Shown: one piece after another, positions 28,848 to 38,253 of the stretch
How the letters are laid out: each line of letters opens with the position of its first letter
How positions within the stretch are numbered: position 1 is the stretch's first letter
Assembly (NCBI GenBank): GCA_963721075.1
Contig: CAVRHV010000013.1
Location: forward strand, 200,189 to 264,188
From: DATFVA01 sp963721075
GTDB taxonomy: Bacteria > Bacteroidota > Ignavibacteria > Ignavibacteriales > Ignavibacteriaceae
Direction of reading: 5' to 3'
Length of the DNA: 64,000 nt
The notes under the pieces: generated by a model
The model's database searches: none
Seen by the model: only the letters and a program-made list of their open reading frames with translations
Told to the model about the DNA's origin: nothing
Program-made: the position numbers and the translations under genes

Positions 28848-29872
28848 CAAATCTCGAGCTTACATATTCTCCATACCACCTTCAGCTCTCAATGCCTTTT
28901 ACTACATCTAAAGGAGAGATCAGAGAGAGAACAGGATTTGTTATTTCACTGAAGAACCTTTCTAAAGCTCAGGGAATCGGTGAGGCTGCTCCCCTTCCGG
29001 AATTCGGTTCTGAAAGTTTTGAAGATGATGAAAAAGCTCTCGAAAATATTAATCTTAACCTGAAGCTGGATCTTAACAATATTATTCCTTCAATAGAAAA
29101 AAGTCTTGTTGATTTCGATCATCTGCCTGCGCTCAGGAGCGGACTTGAGCAGGCGATCCTTAATTTAATCTGCGTTGAAAGAAAAACTACTTTGAGCGAG
29201 CTTTTTAATAAACCCGTTGCACGAAATATCAGCGTGAACGGTGTTATAGGCATGCTTTCTAGAGAGCAAGCAGTCGGCACAGCAAAAGAATTAAGATCGA
29301 AGGGATTCAGAACGCTGAAGATAAAAGCCGGTCGTAAGAACTTTCAGGATGATCTTGAGATAGTAAGGGAGATAAGAAAGGAAGCAGGAAAAAATATGAA
29401 ACTGCGCCTTGATATAAACGGAGAATGGCTTCCTGAAGAAGCGGTGCTGAACCTGAAGCAGCTGGAAGAGTTCGATATAGAATATGTCGAACAGCCGGTA
29501 AAAGATATTAACGACTTCCCTGCCGTAAGCTCCGGAACATCTATCCCTCTTGCAGCAGATGAGTCTGTAAGGAGCTACGATGATGCGGTCAGCATAATCA
29601 GACAAAAGCTGGCTTCTGTTCTTGTGCTTAAACCTATGATGATCGGAGGGCTTACACACACATTCAGGATCATCGATGAAGCAGAAAAGAACGGAATGAA
29701 GATAGTCATCACTTCATCTTTTGAATCCTCAATCGGAAGATCAACCTGTGTCTTTGCTGCTGCAGTGCTGAAAGAACAGACAGCTCATGGACTTGCTGTT
29801 CATGACTATTTTAAAGACACAATTGTCAATAACCCCTTCCCCGTGGAAAATGGATTAATAAAGATCGGATAA
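28844..29872 (+). CDS. menC: o-Succinylbenzoate synthase MenC
   Basis: 342 residues; starts at GTG 28844 within the menA stop. Enolase-superfamily features: first catalytic Lys in LKIKAG, metal ligands LRLDINGEW (Asp), EQPVKD (Glu) and ADESV (Asp), and the second catalytic Lys in VLKPMMIGG. It dehydrates SHCHC to o-succinylbenzoate. Two bases separate it from menE. Confidence 0.92.
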   Translation: MTNLELTYSPYHLQLSMPFTTSKGEIRERTGFVISLKNLSKAQGIGEAAPLPEFGSESFEDDEKALENINLNLKLDLNNIIPSIEKSLVDFDHLPALRSGLEQAILNLICVERKTTLSELFNKPVARNISVNGVIGMLSREQAVGTAKELRSKGFRTLKIKAGRKNFQDDLEIVREIRKEAGKNMKLRLDINGEWLPEEAVLNLKQLEEFDIEYVEQPVKDINDFPAVSSGTSIPLAADESVRSYDDAVSIIRQKLASVLVLKPMMIGGLTHTFRIIDEAEKNGMKIVITSSFESSIGRSTCVFAAAVLKEQTAHGLAVHDYFKDTIVNNPFPVENGLIKIG

Positions 29873-29874
29873 GA

Positions 29875-31327
29875 ATGATTATACCCGGCGACATTATCAG
29901 AAAAGATATAAGCCGCAGGGACGACCGACCTGCTATAATAACCTCCGGTTCTGAAATTACATACAAAGAGCTTGATGCAAGAATAAGGCAGGCAACAGGA
30001 TGGCTGAATTCAATAGGTGTAAGAAGGCAGACAAAGGCCGCTCTGCTCAGCAGCAATAATCCTCATTATGTAGTTCTCCTGTTTGCTTTATGGAACCTGG
30101 ATGCCAGCGTTATCCCGTTAAACATAATGATGTCAGATTCCGAACTCACAGAAATAATCAATTTTTCTGACGCTGAATTTCTCTTCTTAAATAAAGATGA
30201 AGGACGGCAGCTCGAATGCAGTATTCCCCGGTACGATTTTGATATATCCTTAACGGAAGCAGCAGGTTTTGAAGCTCCCGGCATAGATCCCGATGCGATT
30301 TCACTGCTTATGTTTACCTCAGGAGTAACAGGAAAACCAAAGGGTGTTATGCATTCGTTAAACGACCTGCTGAACAGTGCGGATAATAGTCGCGACATGC
30401 TTAATGCAGCAGTCCGAAGACCGCTGGCTAGCAAGTCTGCCTTTTTATCATATCGGCGGAATATCCATTATCATAAGAACATTCCGTTATGGTTCTTCTC
30501 TGGTAATCCCTTTATCGCTGAAAAATGAAGCTCTGATAAGTGCATTTAACAGTCTCAATCCCTCTTTTGCTTCTCTTGTTTCAACCCAGCTTAAACGAAT
30601 GCTGGAAAGCGGATGGAAACCCTCAGCAGAATTAAGAAATATACTTTTAGGCGGCGGATTTTCTGATGAAGAGCTCATAAAGGATGCTATGAAAGCGGGC
30701 TGCAGAATTTCCAATGTTTACGGCTCAACAGAAACCTCTGCTTTTGTGGCCGCTTGTGATCCGGAAAGTGTAAAGACAAAACCTCTTTCTGCCGGTAAAG
30801 CTCTGGGCAATAATAAAATATTCATAGTCGACGACCAGATCAACGAAGAAAAGGCAGGTATACGCGGCGAGATTTTAATTCAGAGTAATGCCCTGTTCCA
30901 TGGTTACTACAAAGATGAAAAAGAGACTGCGAAAAAATTAACACCTAGAGGATTTCTTACGGGCGATGTTGGTTATATAGATAATGACGGCGATTTGTTC
31001 GTGGAAGCACGGAGAACTGATCTGATTATTACGGGCGGTGAAAATGTAAATCCTCTTGAGGTTGAGAAGGCCCTGAATAAAATACCGGGTATAAGTGACA
31101 GCTGTGTATTTGCACTGCCGGATAAGGAATGGGGACAGCTTGCAGCCGCTGCGGTTGTACTGACTGAAGATATTTCAATTAAAGAAATCACAGAGTATCT
31201 GAAGGGTAAGATTGCCGGTTACAAGATCCCGAAAAGATTTTATCCTGTTGACAGTATTCCGAGATCACCGCTGGGAAAGATTTTAAGAGAGAAGGTGAGG
31301 GAGGAAATCGAAATTATTGAAAATTGA
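29875..31327 (+). CDS. menE: o-Succinylbenzoate-CoA ligase, frameshifted
   Basis: A one-base shift near 30412-30420 splits the gene; joined, it gives about 483 residues, normal for MenE. The first part holds the AMP-binding P-loop FTSGVTGKPKGVMHS; after the break come DRWLASLPFYHIGG, VYGSTETSAF, TGDVGYID, the hinge RRTDLIITGGENVNP and catalytic Lys in PRSPLGKILR. It activates OSB with ATP and CoA. Both sides preserve conserved motifs right up to the break, which argues for a sequence error. Confidence 0.94.
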
Positions 31328-31337
31328 AGATTGGCTG

Positions 31338-31738
31338 CTACCCCGCGTGTTTTTGAAGTCCTGTTCTTACCTCATCGATAATCGGGGTTTTCTTCCACTT
31401 CTTTTTATCAACGAAAATATGGACTGTCTTAACCTGGTTGGTAATTTCCCCTTTCGCATTCTTACAGGCATAGGATAGTTCAAACGAGCTTTCTTTCAGT
31501 TTGCTGACAGTAACTTCAACGGTCACTTCATCTCCCGGTTTCAGCGGCAGCAGGTACTCCCCTTCCGTATGAATAATTGGAACCGCATACTCGTCATTAT
31601 TCCAGTAATTTGTTTTCAGATTAAACGACCTGATAAGATCTTCATATGCGGAATGGCATAATTCGAATATCCTGCCGTAGAATAATATCCCCGCAGGATC
31701 GCAATCGTAGAAACTGATTCTCTTTTAAAATTTAACAT
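31338..31738 (-). CDS. Hot-dog acyl-CoA thioesterase (candidate DHNA-CoA hydrolase), frameshifted
   Basis: A short 4-hydroxybenzoyl-CoA thioesterase-type protein of about 133 residues, read leftwards from ATG 31738. The first six codons (MLNFKR) are in another frame from the rest, implying a one-base deletion near 31720. Then YDCDPAGILFYGRIFELCH, the catalytic Asp motif of this family, follows, with a typical strand/helix pattern to the C-terminus. DHNA-CoA hydrolases (MenI) are hot-dog thioesterases and this gene lies tail-to-tail 10 bp from menE, so it is the natural candidate for the only step otherwise missing before MenA. Substrate is inferred, not shown. Confidence 0.7.
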
Positions 31739-31757
31739 AGAGCTGTCAACAATCCTT

Positions 31758-32519
31758 CTAAATCAATCTAATATCATTCAAGAACGGGAGTGCGGTTTTA
31801 ACCTCATCAGCTTTTTCCTTAACTATTTCAGCCGTAACAATTTTCTCCTCATCCGATACAGATGCAAGCTCATTTCCCATCGGATCAATTATACTGGTGT
31901 AGCCGGGATACTTCAGCTTAGGATCAACCCCGACTCTGTTAACGCCGAGAACGAAGCACTGATTCTCAATCGCACGAGCTTTCAGCAGCGTACGCCAGTG
32001 TTCAATTCTTGTATCCGGCCAGTTGGCAATAACAACGATCATGTCCACTTTCTTCTTTGCATACTGCCGGTACAGCTCGGGAAAACGAAGGTCATAGCAA
32101 ATCGATAAACCTGCGGTCATATCATTTATCCTGGTAATGACCGTCTCCTCACCCTTTAAATAGTTCTTATCCTCGGTAGAATAGGAGAAAGGATGGATCT
32201 TCCGGTATGTTTTAACGAGCTTTCCCTCAGGATTAATATGAACGAGTGTATTATAAGCTTTCTTCTCACTCTTTTCTATAAGTCCCGCCAGTAAATGAAC
32301 CGAATACTTCTGTGCAATCTCCGCAAAGAAGTTAAAACTTTCGCCATTAAGCTCCTCGGCAAATTCGGATGACTTCATCGTAAAACCTGTTAAAGTCATC
32401 TCGGGAAAAACGAGCAGATCCTGCTTTTCATAGTTGTGAGAAAGCAGCCAGCTGATCTTATCACTGTTCATTTTTTTATTTTCCCATTCGGGATCATATT
32501 GAATTAATCCTGCTCTCAT
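31758..32519 (-). CDS. Carbon-nitrogen hydrolase, omega-amidase-like
   Basis: 253 residues, nitrilase-superfamily length for YafV/Nit2-type omega-amidases. The catalytic triad is visible: Glu in VFPEMTLTGF, Lys in TYRKIHPFS and Cys in LSICYDLRFPELYR. These enzymes hydrolyse alpha-ketoglutaramate or related amides in methionine-salvage and glutamine-transaminase pathways. It ends 20 bp from the thioesterase start on the same strand, so the two may be co-transcribed, though no pathway connects them. Confidence 0.88.
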   Translation of the reverse strand: MRAGLIQYDPEWENKKMNSDKISWLLSHNYEKQDLLVFPEMTLTGFTMKSSEFAEELNGESFNFFAEIAQKYSVHLLAGLIEKSEKKAYNTLVHINPEGKLVKTYRKIHPFSYSTEDKNYLKGEETVITRINDMTAGLSICYDLRFPELYRQYAKKKVDMIVVIANWPDTRIEHWRTLLKARAIENQCFVLGVNRVGVDPKLKYPGYTSIIDPMGNELASVSDEEKIVTAEIVKEKADEVKTALPFLNDIRLI

Positions 32520-32606
32520 TTAATACTCACGTCTTATTTCTTTTTTGAATTTACAACCTAAATTACATCATCTGACCAATTAAAAAAAGTGAGAGATGAT
32601 AATGAC

Positions 32607-32638
32607 TTTGCGCTTTGACCTTTGCGTTGCTATCTTTG
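32607..32638 (+). promoter_or_regulatory. Bacteroidetes-type promoter of asd
   Basis: TTTG at 32607-32610, 20-base spacer, TATCTTTG at 32631-32638: both boxes match the TTTG/TAnnTTTG consensus fully. The asd ATG lies 43 bases downstream. This is the clearest such promoter in the window. Confidence 0.72.
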
Positions 32639-32681
32639 CACATTAATATATTCTTTCAACTTTACCCCGGATAAAACGATT

Positions 32682-33735
32682 ATGAGTTCTGGTAAGATTC
32701 CTGTTGCTGTGCTCGGTGCCACCGGCAGTGTGGGACAAAAATTCATTGCCCTGCTTTCCAATCATCCATGGTTCGAAGTTAAAATGGTTGCCGCATCCGA
32801 CAGATCGGCGGGAAAGAAATATAAAGATGCCGTCAACTGGATCCTGAGCGATCCGCTGCCTGCCGCAATAGGCGAGCTCGTAGTTCAGAACTGTAATCCC
32901 GATCCGAAACTGAAGGTTGCGTTTTCGGGACTTGGATTCTTCCGTAGCCGGAACGGTAGAAGAGGATTTTGCAAACGCCGGTTATACCGTTGTATCTAAT
33001 TCAAAAAATCACAGGATGGATAAATTTGTTCCTCTCCTCGTTCCCGAAATCAATCCCGATCATCTTGAACTCATTAAGAAACAGGATTACAAAAACGGCG
33101 GCTGTATAGTTACCAATCCAAACTGTTCAACAATTGGACTGGTACTTGCTTTAAAGCCGCTTGTCGACAAGTTCGGGATAGAAGATGTCAATGTTGTTAC
33201 AATGCAGGCAATATCAGGTGCCGGCTACCCGGGAGTTGCCAGTCTTGATATTATCGACAACGTAATCCCATTCATCGGCGGCAGTGAAGAAGAAAAAATT
33301 GAATCAGAACCTAACAAGATCTTCGGAAGCAGAACCAGCGATGGAATAAAAGACCTGGATATTAAAATAGATGCCCAGGTAAACAGGGTTGCCGTAACAG
33401 ACGGACATACAGAATGTGTGCAGGTGAAGCTGAAGAAAAAAGCAGGCATCAACGAAATTCTGGAAGCCTGGAATAAGTTTTCAGGAGAACCGCAGAGTAA
33501 GAATCTGCCCACAGCGCCTTTAAAACCATTATACTATTTCCACGAAAAAAATTACCCTCAGCCAAAAATTCACCGGAACCTTGACAAAGGAATGGCGGTA
33601 TCAATAGGAAGGCTAAGAGAGGACAGGTTTTTTGATTACAAGTTTGTCATACTTTCACATAACACAATGCGCGGTGCTGCCGGAGGTGCTCTTCTTTGTG
33701 CGGAGTTAATGAAAGTCAACGGATTTTTTAGTTAA
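32682..33735 (+). CDS. asd: Aspartate-semialdehyde dehydrogenase, frameshifted
   Basis: ATG 32682 opens MSSGKIPVAVLGATGSVGQKF, the Rossmann NADP-binding start. A one-base insertion near 32932 breaks the frame after KVAFSGL; the other frame continues DSSVAGTVEEDFANAG without loss. Catalytic Cys lies in TNPNCSTIGL, and TDGHTECV and a C-terminal NTMRGAAGGALL are family motifs. About 350 residues when joined. It reduces aspartyl phosphate to aspartate semialdehyde for lysine, threonine and methionine. An essential gene in most bacteria, so the frameshift is unlikely to be real. Confidence 0.94.
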
Positions 33736-33869
33736 AAGGCTCCAAAAAAGCAAAAAACTATCCCTTCTTCTCAGAAATGAGAATAAATATTTGTATTTTA
33801 ACTAATCCGATTTCGGTTTAGTTTTACACCTGTGAAATTTCTTCATAAACCCCTAAGGTTTCGTATTAA

Positions 33870-35325
33870 ATGCTAAGAAAAGAACTGCTTGAGAAAACAT
33901 TTAAATTCGAATTTGATCTTTTTAACAGTCTCCAGGATATGTGTTTTATCCTCTCGGAAACCGGTGAAATACTGGATGTAAACATCTCCGGGGCGATTAA
34001 GCTTGGTGTGCCTTTAAACCAGATAGAAGGCAGAGTATTCTTTAATCTGTTTGAGCCTGCCTACATTGAGTCAGTAAGGAACACGTTCCTGAACTGTGTG
34101 AAGCATAGCAAAAGCGGGAGTCTTACCGCACGTTTTGTTTCGGCAGACAAGAATGTTGACGCTAATATAGTTTTTACGCCCACACTTCAGCAGGTAGACA
34201 AAGAAGAGAAGCTCTATTTCTTTGTTATGGCTCACGACATAACCGCTGAAAAAGAAAAAGAAATGAACCTGCTCAGGTTCTACAACATTGCTGAGAATAC
34301 AGTCAATCCGCTTCAGATAACCGACCTGAAAGGCAGAATGATTTATGTTAATCCCGCGTTTATCGAAGCGAGCGGATATTCAAAAGATGATCTGCTAGGT
34401 AAGAACCCGAGTGTATTCAGCAGCGGAAAGAATTCAAAGAAATTCTGGAAGCAGATGTGGGATACTATAAATACCGGAAAAGTATGGGTAGGTGAAGTTG
34501 AAAATAAAAGAAAGAACGGTGAGCCCTTCTATACACAGCTTCTGATCTCCCCTATTCTTGATTCAGAAGGCAAGATATGGGGATTTTTCGGTATCCACCG
34601 CGACCTGAGTGAAAAGCGAATGTTTGAAAAACAGCTTATCCACACACAGAAAATGGAGAGTATCGGCACTCTTGCTGCAGGTATCGCCCACGAGGTCGGC
34701 AACCCGCTGGCATCAATCTCAGCGCTTGTGCAGGTAGTTCTGAGAACAACCGAGGACGATTTTGTTAAAGATAAACTGGGACTGGTAAGAAGCCAGGTTA
34801 CAAGAATTTCAAAAATCATAAGAGACCTGGTTGATTTCTCACGTCCTTCCGACTATGAACTCCAGGTAATAAATCTGAATGAGGCTGTAAAAGAAGCCGT
34901 GGAGATCGTAAAGGTAGGCGCACGCGCCAAAGATGTTGATTTTATAATTGAACTGGAATCAGATCTGCCGCTGCTCCCGCTTATCTCCGACCAGATCCAG
35001 CAGGTTTTTATAAATATCCTGATCAATGCGGTAGATGCTATGTCTGAAGACCGGATCAGGCAGAAAAAAACAGATAAGGATTAGTTCGAATCTTGAAAAC
35101 GAAAAAATAGTACTGCAGTTCACAGACACCGGTCCCGGTATAGAAGAAAAGAACTTCTCGAAGATCTTTGAACCTTTTTACACAACGAAGAAGCCGGGTA
35201 AAGGAACGGGACTTGGACTATGGGTAAGCTACGGAATTATCAGAAGCTTCCAGGGTAATATTGAAGTTAAGAGTAAACCGGATGAGTTTACAACCTTTAC
35301 AATAACACTTCCTCTTAATACGTAA
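33870..35325 (+). CDS. PAS-PAS histidine kinase (NtrB-like), frameshifted
   Basis: Two PAS domains (about 12-125 and 132-255) lead to a HisKA domain with GIAHEVGNPLASI and an HATPase domain with N-box FINILINAVDAM. The frame breaks in a run of seven A at 35065-35071, after which the G boxes DTGPGIEE and GKGTGLGL follow in another frame. No membrane segment, so a cytoplasmic sensor. Repaired length about 484 residues. It is directly upstream of an NtrC-type regulator (gap 19 bp) and therefore probably its cognate kinase. Confidence 0.9.
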
Positions 35326-35344
35326 AATAACAGGACAATGTAAA

Positions 35345-36700
35345 ATGAACGAAAGAATACTTGTAGTAGATGATGAGCAAATTATAAGAGAATCTCTTTC
35401 ATACATCTTAAAGAAAGAAGGCTACGAGGTACAGGAAGCCGAGAACGGAAGAGAAGCTTATGAAATGATCCTCAAAGAATCGTATGATATTGTAATTACG
35501 GACCTTGAGATGCCTGAAATGAAGGGAATCCAGCTTCTTGAGGAAATCAAAAAACTTGATATTCAGTCAGTTGTAGTTGTAGTAACTGCATACGGTTCAC
35601 TCGATACCGCCATAGCCGCACTGCGCAGCGGGGCCAGCGATTATATTCTGAAGCCGGTTGAATTCGATGAAATGATCATAAAAATAAAACGTCTTCTCGA
35701 AATGAAAGACCTGCTGATTGAGAATCGTGTATTAAGAAAAGAAGTTCAGCGCGAATACGATTTTGAAAATATTATAGGCAGCAGTCATGCCATTAAAAGA
35801 GTTTATGAAATGATCGATACAGTTGCCGATACCGACAGCACAGTGCTTATCACAGGTAAGAGCGGTACAGGTAAAGAACTTGTTGCCCGCTCACTGCATT
35901 ATAAAAGCAAAAGAAAAAACAAACCCTTCATAGCAATCAACTGCGGCGCTATCTCCGAAAACCTGATAGAGAGTGAATTGTTCGGTCATAAGAAAGGCTC
36001 GTTCACCGGTGCCATCTCCGACAAGGAAGGACTGATGAAAGCTGCCGAAGGAGGAACACTCTTCCTTGATGAGATAAGCGAGCTTCCCCTGCAGCTCCAG
36101 GTAAAATTCCTCAGAGCACTGCAGGAAAAAGAATATACTCCTGTGGGAACAACAATTTCTCTCCCGGTAAATGTAAGGTTCATAGCCTCAAGCAACAGAA
36201 TATTAAAAGATGAAATAGCTGCAGGAAAGTTCCGTGAAGACCTTTTCTACCGTCTTAATGTGATTGAGATAAATCTTCCCTCACTCAAAGAAAGAGAGGA
36301 GGATATCCCTCTGCTGGCAGATCACTTCCTCGACAAATACCGTAAGGAAATGAACAAGAACATCAAAGGGATCGACAGCGAAGCCATCCGCGCTTTAATG
36401 AATTACGAATGGAAGGGCGAAATAAGGGAGCTGGAAAATGTGATGGAGCGTGCTGTGATTTTCTGTAAAAGCGACTTTATAACCCTAAAGGATCTTCCTT
36501 CGGGATTCAAGCCGAATGACGCCCCAATCAATCTTTCCGGGAAAATGTCGCTCGACGACGCAATAAGGCGGTATGAAAAAGATCTGATCATGAAAACCCT
36601 TGAGGAAAACAAACTAAATAAAGAAAAAACTGCAGAAGATCTTCAGGTGGGACTCTCAACACTATATCGTAAATTAAAAGAACTGGATATAAAAACCTGA
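35345..36700 (+). CDS. Sigma-54-dependent response regulator (NtrC/AtoC type)
   Basis: 451 residues in three parts: receiver (1-120; phosphoacceptor Asp53 in ITDLEMPEMKG), sigma-54 AAA+ domain (about 145-375) and a Fis-type helix-turn-helix (about 415-448). Walker A is TGKSGTGKE; the sigma-54 contact loop reads GSFTGA rather than the usual GAFTGA; Walker B GGTLFLDE. It activates sigma-54 RNA polymerase at enhancer sites. The nearest good sigma-54 promoter candidate is 150 bp past its stop (36851-36865). Confidence 0.95.
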   Translation: MNERILVVDDEQIIRESLSYILKKEGYEVQEAENGREAYEMILKESYDIVITDLEMPEMKGIQLLEEIKKLDIQSVVVVVTAYGSLDTAIAALRSGASDYILKPVEFDEMIIKIKRLLEMKDLLIENRVLRKEVQREYDFENIIGSSHAIKRVYEMIDTVADTDSTVLITGKSGTGKELVARSLHYKSKRKNKPFIAINCGAISENLIESELFGHKKGSFTGAISDKEGLMKAAEGGTLFLDEISELPLQLQVKFLRALQEKEYTPVGTTISLPVNVRFIASSNRILKDEIAAGKFREDLFYRLNVIEINLPSLKEREEDIPLLADHFLDKYRKEMNKNIKGIDSEAIRALMNYEWKGEIRELENVMERAVIFCKSDFITLKDLPSGFKPNDAPINLSGKMSLDDAIRRYEKDLIMKTLEENKLNKEKTAEDLQVGLSTLYRKLKELDIKT

Positions 36701-36849
36701 AATTCTTTTCTCATTAGTTGAAAAACCATTTTATCCATCTTTTTATTTGCGAGAAACGGGCAGTTTTCATTACGGGAAAAACTCTTTATCCTCACGTGCA
36801 AATCAGCCAGAAATAAATAATTTCTACAGTTTTCTTAAAAAAGGGGCAT

Positions 36850-36866
36850 TTGGCACGTTTATAGCC
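36850..36866 (+). promoter_or_regulatory. Strong candidate sigma-54 promoter (TGGCACG-N4-TAGC)
   Basis: TGGCACG at 36851-36857 is a perfect -24 box; GC at 36864-36865 sits exactly ten bases after the GG. The gap to the receiver-like gene start (36928) is about 60 bp. The leader contains a CCCC-GGT/ACC-GGGG hairpin (36885-36904) overlapping a run of G just before the coding region, which might influence translation. Confidence 0.7.
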
Positions 36867-36927
36867 AGTTGAAACCAACTTTCACCCCGGTCAGGACCAG
36901 GGGGGATAATATTAATAAAAATGCTTA

Positions 36928-37281
36928 ATGAAGAACGTATTATTTTATAGTCACGATTTTAATCTCTGCTACAGTCTCCTTATGTACCTGCAGGAATCTT
37001 ATTCAGTAACCGCAACTACCAACCTTAAGGCTATAGGTGCATTTGCGGGATCGTCTGATTTCGACCTGATTGTACTGGACGATACCCCGGGTAAGGAGAT
37101 ACTTGAATTATGCAGGGACCTTAAAGAGATGAAACCGGGAGTCCCGGTAATCATTACTTATGTCTTTGATAAAAAGACAAAAGACATTGAGCCATCACTG
37201 CGTCAATATGTAAATTCAATATTTTATAAGCCTTACGATCTCAATGAAGTCACTATGAAGATGGCTTCCCTTCTGGTATAA
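36928..37281 (+). CDS. Stand-alone receiver-like protein, partly degenerate
   Basis: 117 residues with the alternating strand/helix pattern of a response-regulator receiver. The phosphoacceptor region reads LIVLDDTPGKE, a Thr lies in VIITYVFD, and a Lys in FYKPYDL, but the N-terminal acidic pair is reduced to SHD instead of DDD. No output domain. It may be a phosphate sink, adaptor or non-phosphorylated pseudo-receiver. It lies behind the sigma-54 promoter candidate and directly after the NtrC-type regulator gene, so it could be that regulator's target and feedback partner (inference). Confidence 0.72.
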   Translation: MKNVLFYSHDFNLCYSLLMYLQESYSVTATTNLKAIGAFAGSSDFDLIVLDDTPGKEILELCRDLKEMKPGVPVIITYVFDKKTKDIEPSLRQYVNSIFYKPYDLNEVTMKMASLLV

Positions 37282-37411
37282 GCTCTCAGTCAAATTACAT
37301 AATTTCCGAGTGTTAAAATAACTAACCGTCTGGTGCATAAAGCAGCAGAATTTTGTTATGAAAACAGGAAATTTTATGTTTCTGTAATTATTTATTTTTT
37401 ATGAGGTTCAC

Positions 37412-37828
37412 TTGCAGGAACAGGCTCAAATCGTTATCAGCACCGATAAATCTCTCCTCGATATTGACGTCATTAACAACTTCCTCTCCTCTTCCTACTG
37501 GGCAAAGGACAGGTCGCTTTCAGTGATAAAAAAATCGATTGAAAACTCATTAACTTTCGGCATTTACCTGGAGGGAAATCAGATCGGTTTTGCAAGGGTA
37601 GTTACTGATTACGCCACATTTGCTTACCTGGCTGATGTGTTTATTCTCGAAACCTATAGAGGAAAGGGATATTCAAAAGAACTAATAAAAAGAATAACTA
37701 CCCACCCTGAACTTCAGACAGTTAAAAGGTGGATGCTTGCAACAAAAGATGCCCACAAACTTTACTCGAAATTCGGCTTCAGAGTACTCCGGAACCCTGA
37801 AAGGTTTATGGAGATAATAAGGGCATAG
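37412..37828 (+). CDS. GNAT-family N-acetyltransferase
   Basis: 138 residues beginning at TTG 37412 with GAGG five bases upstream (an ATG nearby is out of frame). The acetyl-CoA binding motif appears as VFILETYRGKGYSKELIKRI and the C-terminal strand as KLYSKFGFRVLRNPERFMEI. The substrate is unknown. It stands alone, with 130 bp before and 425 bp after it lacking large genes. Confidence 0.85.
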   Translation: MQEQAQIVISTDKSLLDIDVINNFLSSSYWAKDRSLSVIKKSIENSLTFGIYLEGNQIGFARVVTDYATFAYLADVFILETYRGKGYSKELIKRITTHPELQTVKRWMLATKDAHKLYSKFGFRVLRNPERFMEIIRA

Positions 37829-38253
37829 TGCAGGTAGCAGGGGTACAGAGTAAGAGCTTTGGGGCAGCTGGCCGGCAAAACGGCGCACAGCGGGGGTAAG
37901 GATATGGTGGAAATTGGCCGAAAACCCATTCTAAAGTTTGCGAAGCCCCTTTCTTTGGTCTCCCATTCCTGAGAAAAAAATCAAAATTATGTTCAATTTT
38001 TCAACTATTTACCATTTTTAAATTTTGGTATTATGTTTGAGTAAAGGGAGATGAAAAAACGTAACTCATTTAAGGATACCGATAAAAATGAAAAATATTG
38101 TACTCTTTTTGCTTTTTATAATATCGATCGTTGCATTGTTCGGTTTCGCATTTTCAATGGCATGATTTTTTAATTCAAACAAATGAGTGTTCTTATAATT
38201 ATTTTAACCGATACGCAGCACGGCTGCAGATTCAATAACTGAGTGATACAGAG
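37829..38253. other. 425-bp gap before the cytochrome module
   Basis: Contains a G/C-rich stretch (37855-37900), then an AT-rich region with TATGTTTG at about 38032-38039, a possible -7 element, and a very short membrane-protein frame at 38088-38165. Nothing else recognisable. Confidence 0.4.
38088..38165 (+). CDS. Possible 25-residue single-helix membrane peptide
   Basis: ATG 38088 to TGA gives a peptide with a Lys-Asn start, one long hydrophobic helix (IVLFLLFIISIVALFGFAF) and a short end. An AAGGA sequence lies 13 bases upstream, further than ideal. Small single-helix subunits occur beside membrane respiratory complexes, and this one lies 88 bp before the cytochrome genes; that is suggestive only. 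Confidence 0.35.
   Translation: MKNIVLFLLFIISIVALFGFAFSMA

Noticed and set aside
35060..35075. Programmed frameshifting at the A7 run in the histidine kinase
   Set aside because: Many unrelated genes here show similar breaks without slippery sites, so a sequencing indel is simpler.
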